A DNA stretch of 42,309 nucleotides, taken from the NCBI GenBank assembly GCA_009912575.1, contig WNDP01000020.1, positions 1 to 42,309 on the forward strand, given 5' to 3'. Below the pieces are notes generated by a model. The model was not told the DNA's origin. It made no database searches and worked only from the letters and a program-made list of their open reading frames with translations. A program made the translations under genes and the position numbers. The DNA is from Acinetobacter bereziniae. GTDB taxonomy: Bacteria > Pseudomonadota > Gammaproteobacteria > Pseudomonadales > Moraxellaceae. Of the stretch, positions 16,332-23,937 are shown piece by piece. How positions within the stretch are numbered: the first letter of the stretch is position 1; each line of letters begins with the position of its first letter.

Positions 16332-17476
16332 ATGTCTATATCTTCTCAACGTTTACAAGCAATTGATGCTCTTAGAGGTTTGGTTATCTTAATCATGATG
16401 GTCGATCACGTTAGAGAAACTTTTTACCTTCATCATCAAGTTCCTGATCCAATGCTTGTCCCTGGTACTGAAGAATCTCTTTTCTTCAGTCGAATATTGG
16501 CACACTTATGTGCACCTGTTTTTGTAATTTTAACGGGGCTATCCGCTTATCTTTATCAAGCAAAGAATAATCTAGCGATGACAAGAGAGTTTCTTTTAAA
16601 GCGGGGATTATTCTTAATTTTACTCGAACTAATTGTCATTAATTTTGCATGGACTGGAAACTTCCCTTCTGACATTGTTTACTTACAAGTCATATGGGCA
16701 ATTGGTATTAGCATGCTCGCTCTAGCAGCTCTGATTGGGTTACCAAAAAAATTGCTTTGGTTCATTAGCTTGCTGATAATTTTTGGCCACAACTTACTCG
16801 ATCATCTTTCATTTGAAAATATTCCAACTCTACATAACTTATGGTTAATCCTCCATGATAGAGGCTGGATTGTATTTGGAGATGTTATTCGTTTTAGAAC
16901 TTCTTATCCTGTTTTGCCTTGGATCGGGATCATTACACTGGGATACTGCATTGGTACAACAGTATTTAATCAATCTAAAACAATGCGTCAGAAGAATCAG
17001 ATCTTACTCAGCTTTGGTCTAGCGAGTATCGGAACCTTTGTTGTTTTACGGTATTTGAATTTTTATGGCGATCAAGCTTGGCTTGTAATGCCTTCATTTA
17101 CGAAAACTGCAATGAGTTTTATGAATTTTACTAAATACCCACCTTCACTTCTATTCACGCTTTTCAATGTAGGTGTTGGACTAATTCTATTAGTTTTGTT
17201 GCAAAAAGTTGAAAGTAAGCGTTGGGTTAAACCTTTAATTGTATTTGGTTCTGTGCCGATGTTTTTTATATCATCCACTTATATGTTTTAAAAGTTTTAT
17301 ACCTTATTGCTGTCAATATTTTTGGTAAAAATTACGGCGAATATTACGGTGTAGAAAGCGTTTCAATGCTTTGGACGATTGCTATTGTACTCAGTGTATT
17401 ACTGTATCCTCTAGTTTTTAAATTTTCTGAATTTAAACATAGAAATAAACATATCACTCTGCTTAAGTATTTCTAA
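16332..17476 (+). pseudogene. DUF1624/HGSNAT-like membrane acyltransferase, frameshifted near the 3' end
   Basis: A multi-pass membrane protein of the heparan-alpha-glucosaminide N-acetyltransferase-like family. It opens with LQAIDALRGLVILIMMVDHV, followed by LAHLCAPVFVILTGLSAYLY, both typical of DUF1624 proteins. The continuous frame stops at 17289-17291 after FFISSTYMF. Restoring one T to the run of six at 17262-17267 gives MFFYIIHLYVLKVLYLIAVN and continues to a stop at 17474-17476, adding the last membrane segments (SMLWTIAIVLSVLLYPLVFK). So the gene is either recently broken or misread at a homopolymer. It lies upstream of a TonB receptor; whether it modifies a metallophore or surface glycan is unknown. 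Confidence 0.78.
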
Positions 17477-17510
17477 CTGAATGTAAGTTTTCGCTCTGTT
17501 TAAGATAGGT

Positions 17511-17547
17511 GATTGGAAATGGTTCGAATAGCTAACCACTTCCAATC
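17511..17547 (+). terminator. Terminator-like hairpin after the acyltransferase gene
   Basis: GATTGGAA-a-TGGTT (17511-17524) pairs with AACCA-c-TTCCAATC (17534-17547), a 13-bp stem with one mismatch and a 9-nt loop. The following tail is only moderately T-rich. It separates the acyltransferase from the TonB receptor. Confidence 0.6.
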
Positions 17548-17587
17548 TTATGAAATATTTAAGAAATAAAATGCAAAACACTATTTA

Positions 17588-17606
17588 AATGTAATAATAT
17601 AACATT
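17588..17606 (+). promoter_or_regulatory. Zur-like operator upstream of the first TonB receptor
   Basis: AATGTAATAATATAACATT is a 19-bp palindrome (8 of 9 pairs) that differs by a single base from the enterobacterial Zur core AATGTTATA-n-TATAACATT. It is centred 34 nt before the receptor start codon, where it would overlap the promoter. Zinc-dependent repression is inferred; it was found by eye against remembered consensus. Confidence 0.6.
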
Positions 17607-17630
17607 ACACTTGGTCTATGTTTTCTCATT

Positions 17631-19721
17631 ATGCTTTCCAAATTTTATCTAATATCTTCATGTTCATTACTCTCTAATTTTGTATGGGCACAAACATCTG
17701 ATTCTACGAATCCCCTTCCAACAATCGTTATACAAGCTCAAAAAACAGATCAAGATGCCTTAACGACATCTGCGTCAACAAAATTTACCCATGATGTACT
17801 TGATACCCCCTCTAGTCGTAGCTTTCTTTCTCAGGAAGTTTTAAAACAGCAAGATGTACAACGTATAGATGATGCCTTAAACCAAGTCAGTGGCGTATTC
17901 AATCAAACCAATTATGGTGGTGGCTTCTGGGATAATTTTTCATTTCGTGGATTTAGTACTGACCCGAATATCGGACCGCAAATTATTCGAAATGGATTAA
18001 GTGTAAATCGGGGTCTCAGTGCGTCTCGGGATATGGTCAATATTGAATCTTTAGAGTTTCTCAAAGGCCCAATGGCTGCACTATATGGACGAGGAGAAAC
18101 TGGTGGTTTACTCAATATCAATACGAAAAAGCCAGCATGGGAATCATCTAGTGAAATCAATTTACGAGCGAATAGTCTAGAAAAATATCGTGCTAGCTTT
18201 GAGCATACCGCCCCTATTAACGACCAATTAGCATATCGTTTTGCTATTGCACATGAAGATAATCAGAGTTTTCGGGACTATGTGAGTAATTCACGCTGGT
18301 TTTTTTCTCCGCAATTAAGCTGGAAGTTATCCGATCGAACTCAATTGGACTTAGACACAGAATTCACTCGCGTAGAAGGATTATTTGATCGTGGTATTAG
18401 TGCTTATCAGAAACAAATTGTGATGAATCCAAAAACCTATACAGGTGAACCAGATGATGGAGATCATTTACAAACTGATAATTTTTATCAAATTCGACTC
18501 ACGCATGAGTTAAATGACGATTGGAAGGTCAAAAGTGCTGTGAGTGCGAAAGATAGTTTGTTAAAAGGTTTTTCAAGTGAACCTCGTCGTATACAAAACG
18601 ATGGTCGTACTTTAGAGCGCCAGCGACGTTATCGGGATAATAAAAGTGATGATGTGTTATTCCAAACAGAACTGTTAGGCACGATCCAGCAAGACTGGGC
18701 AAAACATGAAATATTGTTGAGTGCGGAAATGGGACAAATGAAATATAGCCAATTGCAGCTACGCCGTAATCATAGTTCAGATATACCCAACGTCATTGAA
18801 ATTTACCGACCTACCTATGGAACATATTTACCAGACCTTCCCCTATTTATTGACACTGAGGATCGACAAAAATACTTCGCCTTTAATGTCCAAGATCAGA
18901 TATTCTTAAATGATCAATGGAGTGTTTTACTTGGTCTACGCTTTGATCATGTCACACAAGAATTTGTGAATAAGATTGCCACGACCTCAAATCAAAAAGA
19001 CTTACAACAAACCAGTCCACGTTTTGGTTTGAACTATCGTTTGAGTGATGCATGGTCAGTCTATGCCAATTATGGCCAATCATTTGCAATTAATAGTGGA
19101 ATGGATCGCAATAATCAAACCTTTGACCCAGAAAAAGGTCAAAGTTATGAGATCGGCAGTAAATACCAACTCAACCCACAAAGTCTGATCAGTATTGCAT
19201 TATTTAAAATGGATAAGGAAAATGTGCTCACAACAGACCCAATAGATAACAACTTCCAGATAACTGCTGGAGAAGTCTCTAGCCAAGGGATAGAGCTAGA
19301 TGTCGAAACACAACTGAGTGACCAGTTATCGCTCCGCGCCAACTATAGCTACACAGATGCTCAGGTTGAGAAGGATCAAACACTTGCGAAAGGTTCCCGC
19401 TTAAGCAACGTTCCCAAGCATAGCGGTTCAATCAGTACCAACTATGAATGGATGCTATCTGACAACTCAAATGTAGGCGTTGGAGCAACAGCTATTTATG
19501 TTGGGAAACGTAGCGGTCATAGCACTGATAACGGATTCAATCTTCCTGAATATACATTAATTAATTTAAATGCTTACTATGCGCCAAGTGAACAAATACG
19601 TTATCAATTCAACCTGAATAATCTTCTCGACAAAACCTATTACACGGCAAGTTATAGTGAGATGTGGATACAGCCTGGTGAACCGTTGAATGCATCATTG
19701 GCAGTGCAATGGAAATTTTAA
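17631..19721 (+). CDS. TonB-dependent outer-membrane receptor (metallophore/siderophore type) A
   Basis: 696 residues. The signal peptide (MLSKFYLISSCSLLSNFVWA, cut before QTSDS) is followed by a TonB-box-like TIVIQA near residue 32. The plug domain includes GFWDNFSFRGFSTDPN and LEFLKGPMAALYGRGETGG, and the 22-strand barrel ends in a terminal Phe (LAVQWKF). It is clearly paralogous to the receptor at 21793-23916, sharing the FWDN.SFRGFSTDPN plug motif, the FDRGI segment and the final QPGEPL. Family members import ferric siderophores, but the Zur-like site and the His-rich neighbours make zinc or copper chelates possible substrates. A hairpin terminator at 19738-19771 follows. Confidence 0.87.
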   Translation: MLSKFYLISSCSLLSNFVWAQTSDSTNPLPTIVIQAQKTDQDALTTSASTKFTHDVLDTPSSRSFLSQEVLKQQDVQRIDDALNQVSGVFNQTNYGGGFWDNFSFRGFSTDPNIGPQIIRNGLSVNRGLSASRDMVNIESLEFLKGPMAALYGRGETGGLLNINTKKPAWESSSEINLRANSLEKYRASFEHTAPINDQLAYRFAIAHEDNQSFRDYVSNSRWFFSPQLSWKLSDRTQLDLDTEFTRVEGLFDRGISAYQKQIVMNPKTYTGEPDDGDHLQTDNFYQIRLTHELNDDWKVKSAVSAKDSLLKGFSSEPRRIQNDGRTLERQRRYRDNKSDDVLFQTELLGTIQQDWAKHEILLSAEMGQMKYSQLQLRRNHSSDIPNVIEIYRPTYGTYLPDLPLFIDTEDRQKYFAFNVQDQIFLNDQWSVLLGLRFDHVTQEFVNKIATTSNQKDLQQTSPRFGLNYRLSDAWSVYANYGQSFAINSGMDRNNQTFDPEKGQSYEIGSKYQLNPQSLISIALFKMDKENVLTTDPIDNNFQITAGEVSSQGIELDVETQLSDQLSLRANYSYTDAQVEKDQTLAKGSRLSNVPKHSGSISTNYEWMLSDNSNVGVGATAIYVGKRSGHSTDNGFNLPEYTLINLNAYYAPSEQIRYQFNLNNLLDKTYYTASYSEMWIQPGEPLNASLAVQWKF

Positions 19722-19737
19722 AATATTTGAATGAATG

Positions 19738-19771
19738 GGTTAAGGCTAGCTAAGCTGATACAGCCTTAACC
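19738..19771 (+). terminator. Hairpin after receptor A
   Basis: GGTTAAGGCT (19738-19747) and AGCCTTAACC (19762-19771) form a perfect 10-bp stem with a 14-nt loop, 16 nt after the stop. The tail is weakly T-rich, so termination may be partial and let transcription reach the PepSY gene. Confidence 0.6.
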
Positions 19772-19919
19772 ATTAAACTTATGAAAGTGTAAACATATTG
19801 TCAGCATTGAATATAACCGCCAACCTTATAATGCGCATTAACATTACCTTGTCGTGCTATATGGTTTAAACAGTTATAATTTCATCCTCCCAATAGCTCA
19901 TCATTAAATTCTGATTGCC

Positions 19920-21260
19920 ATGCCCCAACAACCTTCTTATTGGCGAAATCTATTCCGCTTAGTCCATATTTATGCAGGAATATTTGTTGCCCCATTTATT
20001 TTTATTGCCGCGTTTACTGGCTTTCTGTATGTCAGCAGTCCGCAATTAGAGCAATATATTTATAAGGAGCAGTTGTATGTATACAGTGAAAATCACCCTC
20101 AACAACAACTGAGTCTGCAAGTTCTTGCAGCTCAGTCTGTAATGGCAGAATCAGCAAGAATTACTGAGCTACGTCCAGCACCTGCATCGGATCAAACCAC
20201 TCGGGTTATTTATACTGATCCAGAAAATAAACTGAATAACCAAGCAGTTTTTGTGAATCCGTATACATTAGAGGTTATGGGGCAACTACCTGTTTATGGT
20301 ACGAGCGGTGTACTTCCTTTAAGAACGCTAATCGATCAACTCCACAGCAATTTACTACTGGGTGACATTGGAAGACTCTATAGTGAGCTTGCAGCAAGTT
20401 GGTTAGCAATTCTCAGTCTGTCAGGACTTTATCATTGGTATACACGTAGAAAATATTTCAATCAGAGCAAGACCATCCGAAATAAAGTTTTAAAATGGCA
20501 TAGCTCAATTGGAATAGTCTTGCTCCCATTATTACTCATTGTTGCAATTACAGGACTAACTTGGTCTAAATGGACAGGAGAAAATATCCGCATACTTCGC
20601 CAAGCCTTGAATTGGCAGACACCAGCTCTCGTTAGCTCTCTTTCGGGTACGCATTCGATTGATAGTCATGCACATCATCATAGTGATATGGGTCAAATGA
20701 GCCATCAGCCGCTTATAAAAGCAGAAGATTTTGATCAAGTGCTACAGGTTGCCAGACAAAATGGTGTTCGCAGCGCTGAACTTCAAATAAAACCACCGAC
20801 AACGATAAATACGGTATGGACAGTTTCTGAAATACGTCGTCGTTGGCCTACAGAAGCAGATAGTATCGCTATTGATATTAGAAATAATAAGGTTATTGAT
20901 CATTTACACTTTAAAGATTTTCCAATCGCAGCAAAACTCACACGCTGGGGTGTTGATGCACATATTGGCATTTTATTCGGCTGGGTCAATCAAGTGATCC
21001 TAATGATCTACGCACTTGCTCTATGCTTTCTGATTCTTTTGGCTTTCAGGCTGTGGAGCCGTACATTTAATTTAAAACAGACAACCTCCAATTTCGTAAG
21101 GCAGAGCCTACAACTTTGGGGAGCCGGCAACATAAAACAGAGATTTTTTCTTCTTCTGTCTCTTGTTATTCTTCTAATTTGTTTGCCAACCTTAGCAATC
21201 AGCATAGCCGTGGCTATTGCTTTCATCATGCTTAAACAGTATCAATCTAGATTGTTATAA
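19920..21260 (+). CDS. PepSY-domain inner-membrane protein with a His/Met-rich loop
   Basis: 446 residues of the PepSY-associated TM (PiuB-like) family, thought to act as inner-membrane reductases or helpers of metal-siderophore use. The first membrane helix follows RNLFRLVHIYAGIFVAPFIF, with the conserved R-x-x-H; further helices lie near 158-172, 198-214 and 345-375, and a C-terminal pair near 400-440. The periplasmic loop at residues 245-262 reads HSIDSHAHHHSDMGQMSH, a probable metal-binding stretch. SIAIDIRNNKV belongs to a PepSY repeat. It follows receptor A in the same direction with a 198-nt gap. Metal reduction or release after uptake is inferred; the metal is not determined. Confidence 0.82.
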   Translation: MPQQPSYWRNLFRLVHIYAGIFVAPFIFIAAFTGFLYVSSPQLEQYIYKEQLYVYSENHPQQQLSLQVLAAQSVMAESARITELRPAPASDQTTRVIYTDPENKLNNQAVFVNPYTLEVMGQLPVYGTSGVLPLRTLIDQLHSNLLLGDIGRLYSELAASWLAILSLSGLYHWYTRRKYFNQSKTIRNKVLKWHSSIGIVLLPLLLIVAITGLTWSKWTGENIRILRQALNWQTPALVSSLSGTHSIDSHAHHHSDMGQMSHQPLIKAEDFDQVLQVARQNGVRSAELQIKPPTTINTVWTVSEIRRRWPTEADSIAIDIRNNKVIDHLHFKDFPIAAKLTRWGVDAHIGILFGWVNQVILMIYALALCFLILLAFRLWSRTFNLKQTTSNFVRQSLQLWGAGNIKQRFFLLLSLVILLICLPTLAISIAVAIAFIMLKQYQSRLL

Positions 21261-21267
21261 TTGGTTG

Positions 21268-21293
21268 GCTAGGCACTAAAAATAGTGCCTAGC
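21268..21293. terminator. Bidirectional terminator between convergent genes
   Basis: GCTAGGCACTA (21268-21278) and TAGTGCCTAGC (21283-21293) form a perfect 11-bp stem with an AAAA loop, between the stop codons of the PepSY gene and the lipoprotein gene. It is placed to end both transcripts, though T-runs are short. Confidence 0.7.
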
Positions 21294-21300
21294 AACTCTA

Positions 21301-21759
21301 TTAAGCAATTTTATCGAGTTGGAAATCTTCAAAGAACTGATAAAGTGAACCCGTCTTAGTCTCTAAAACTTCAACATAACCATGACCTAAAATTAGCTGA
21401 TTTCGCTCTTTCACACTTTGTAATTGAATTTTTACTTTCCCATTATCTAAGAAACTAAAATTTCCTGCATACAGCTCATGTTTATTATGATCACTATTAC
21501 TTGTCCGCTCTAACTGAAAAGTCTGATCTGCATAAATTTTTAAATCTACATTCATACCGTCACAGCCTTCACAAAATGCCGAACATCCAGCACATGGAAG
21601 TGCCCCTTCATAATGCCCAACCCATTTTTGCAGTTGAGCATCAAAATTTCTTTTAACTTCCGAATTTACTTTCTTATCCTTCAATGCCTGCTCATGCTGA
21701 CCACAGCCCATCATTACACTGGCGAAAATGAAAGAACTCAATAATCTTTTCTTCATCAC
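21301..21759 (-). CDS. NlpE-like lipoprotein with a four-cysteine cluster
   Basis: A 152-residue predicted outer-membrane lipoprotein: signal MMKKRLLSSFIFASVMMGC with lipobox MMGC, acylated at C19. The body has the NlpE-N pattern (GHYEGALPCAGC, then VDLKIYADQTFQLER and GNFSFLDNGKVKI). Where NlpE proteins usually have one CxxC, this one reads CAGCSAFCEGC (C56, C59, C63, C66), an extra Cys pair suited to binding Cu or Zn. NlpE relatives are linked to copper tolerance and envelope-stress sensing. It is the last gene of the receptor operon, 33 nt after receptor B. Confidence 0.78.
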   Translation of the reverse strand: MMKKRLLSSFIFASVMMGCGQHEQALKDKKVNSEVKRNFDAQLQKWVGHYEGALPCAGCSAFCEGCDGMNVDLKIYADQTFQLERTSNSDHNKHELYAGNFSFLDNGKVKIQLQSVKERNQLILGHGYVEVLETKTGSLYQFFEDFQLDKIA

Positions 21760-21792
21760 TGTTCAACTTAATCTGTTTAATTTTGCATAAAA

Positions 21793-23916
21793 TCAGAAAG
21801 ACCAATCAAAACGCAAGGTCGCTTTCAATGGCTCGCCAGGCTGTACCCAGTAGTTGGTATAACTTGCGACGTAGTAATCTTGATCAAAGAGATTATCAAT
21901 ATTCAGTTGCACACGCAGGTCTGGTCGTAGCTGTAAATAGCCACCAATATTAACAACAGTAAATTCAGGCAAAGTTGTTCCATTATCAATATAGTTCGCA
22001 CTACGCTGTCCATAATAGTTAATATTTCCGACTAGCCCTGCTTCATGGCCAAAGATATTCACTTGATAGTCAGCACTCAAATTTGCTGTATGCTTAGGAA
22101 TATTTTTAAGGCGCGCACCTTTATCTTCAACTTCACTTTCTACAATTGCCGCATCTGTATAAGTATAGTTAGCATTAAGACGAAGATTATCAGTGAACTG
22201 ATGTTGTAACTCCAACTCAACACCTCGGCTTTGTACCCGACCACTATCTACATAGCTATCAGTAATACCTTCAGTAAGCAGATGCTTTTTTTCCAAATCA
22301 AAATAAGTTAAACCTAACCAACTTTGCGGTAAAAACTTATATTTCACTCCTACTTCCCAACTTTCTGTTTTCTCTGGTTCATAAAGCTCATTGTCTTTAT
22401 TCAAACCAGTATTTAACTCAAATGCTTTACCCCAATTACTATAAAATGACAAATGCTCAGTGGGCTGATAATTTATCCCTGCACGCGGTGTAAAAGTTGT
22501 GAAAACTTGATTTGCTGTCTTTCCTGTTTGGTAATCATCAATTCGTTGTTCCAGACGATTAAAACGACCACCTATCAGTACATTCCATTGATCATTCAAG
22601 AAAATTTGATCTTGAAGGTTTAATCCCAACATATCTTGAGTTTCTTTTGTATCTTTGGTAATTCGGGTTAATGGCAAAATATTTTGACCGTACACGGGAT
22701 TATAAATATCAATCTGACTCGAAGCCCCAACAGCACTCCGACGTTGCAGTTGATCGATCGTATAATGCCCAGCTTCTATATTAGTTACTAACTCATGTTT
22801 GAGAGAACCAGTATCAAACTTACCTCGTAAAATTGACTGAAAATGTCTTGTTTCCGTCTCAAATTGACGAGCTCGACGGAAACGATTTGCTGTTCTTCCA
22901 TCTGTGGCGATTGAACCAATTTCGGTAGATGTACCTTCACGCTCTCCATGGCTGTAAGTAAGAGCTGTAGTATTATTCCAATTATCCTCAAACTCATGAT
23001 TCAAACGTAACTGATACATCTGATCCTTAATTTTAATATCGCCATCACTTGGTTCACCCAAGAATGTTTTCTTATTTACAGCAACTTTGCCATCAACCAT
23101 TGGAATACCTCGGTCAAAGACACCTTGATATTCGGCAAACTCCGTATCAAGATTTAATTGGGTTTGATCTGATATCTTCCAAGCTAATTGTGGTGCAAGA
23201 TAATAATGCTGATTATCTACATGATCTCTAAAACTTTTATTATCTTCATAAGAAGCACCTAAACGATAAGCAAAATCTTCATTAATGGCATCAGTTGTAT
23301 CAACCGAGAGTCGATATTCCTCTGAAGTACTACCGCTAAGACTTAAAGTGCTCTTGCGTTGCCATTCAGGTTGTTTAGTGGTGATATTCATAATTCCACC
23401 AATTGCTCCCTGACCATACATCGCAGCCATTGGACCTTTTAAGAAATCAACTGCTTGGATATTTACCATATCTCGTGGACTATGAATCCCACTCACAGAA
23501 CTTAAACCATTACGCATATAGATCGTTCCCATATTAGGATCGGTACTAAATCCACGAAATGAGTAATTGTCCCAAAAACCACCACCGTAACTGTCTTGGT
23601 AGACCACACCATTTACAAATGCCAAGGCATCACTAATACGTTGAACATTATAGTTTTGAATATCTTTTTCTGAGACATGGGATTTTGTAAAAGGTACATC
23701 CAATAAATCATGATTAAACTGACTAATCGCCTGTGAGGAAGTATGCCTCTCATCTTGTTTCTCAGCAGTAACCGTAATCGTTGGTAACCGCTCTGTGCTT
23801 TCATCTACACTCAATTGCTTTTCAACTGCAACAGCATGTGTTGAACACTGAATGATAAAAATACTCCACGCTAGTGGATGAAATAAAAATTTAGACATAT
23901 ACGACTCTGAATTCAT
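21793..23916 (-). CDS. TonB-dependent outer-membrane receptor (metallophore/siderophore type) B
   Basis: 707 residues. The signal sequence is in MSKFLFHPLAWSIFIIQCST (an internal ATG at residue 7 may be the true start), followed by a TonB box-like TITVTA. The plug domain carries GFWDNYSFRGFSTDPNMG and VDFLKGPMAAMYGQGAIGG, and the barrel ends in a terminal Phe (LRFDWSF). It is a close paralogue of receptor A in overall layout and several exact motifs, encoded in the opposite direction. It starts 21 nt after receptor C and precedes the NlpE-like gene, so these four minus-strand genes probably share one transcript. Confidence 0.87.
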   Translation of the reverse strand: MNSESYMSKFLFHPLAWSIFIIQCSTHAVAVEKQLSVDESTERLPTITVTAEKQDERHTSSQAISQFNHDLLDVPFTKSHVSEKDIQNYNVQRISDALAFVNGVVYQDSYGGGFWDNYSFRGFSTDPNMGTIYMRNGLSSVSGIHSPRDMVNIQAVDFLKGPMAAMYGQGAIGGIMNITTKQPEWQRKSTLSLSGSTSEEYRLSVDTTDAINEDFAYRLGASYEDNKSFRDHVDNQHYYLAPQLAWKISDQTQLNLDTEFAEYQGVFDRGIPMVDGKVAVNKKTFLGEPSDGDIKIKDQMYQLRLNHEFEDNWNNTTALTYSHGEREGTSTEIGSIATDGRTANRFRRARQFETETRHFQSILRGKFDTGSLKHELVTNIEAGHYTIDQLQRRSAVGASSQIDIYNPVYGQNILPLTRITKDTKETQDMLGLNLQDQIFLNDQWNVLIGGRFNRLEQRIDDYQTGKTANQVFTTFTPRAGINYQPTEHLSFYSNWGKAFELNTGLNKDNELYEPEKTESWEVGVKYKFLPQSWLGLTYFDLEKKHLLTEGITDSYVDSGRVQSRGVELELQHQFTDNLRLNANYTYTDAAIVESEVEDKGARLKNIPKHTANLSADYQVNIFGHEAGLVGNINYYGQRSANYIDNGTTLPEFTVVNIGGYLQLRPDLRVQLNIDNLFDQDYYVASYTNYWVQPGEPLKATLRFDWSF

Positions 23917-23937
23917 GAATAGACTGTTTATTAGCTT

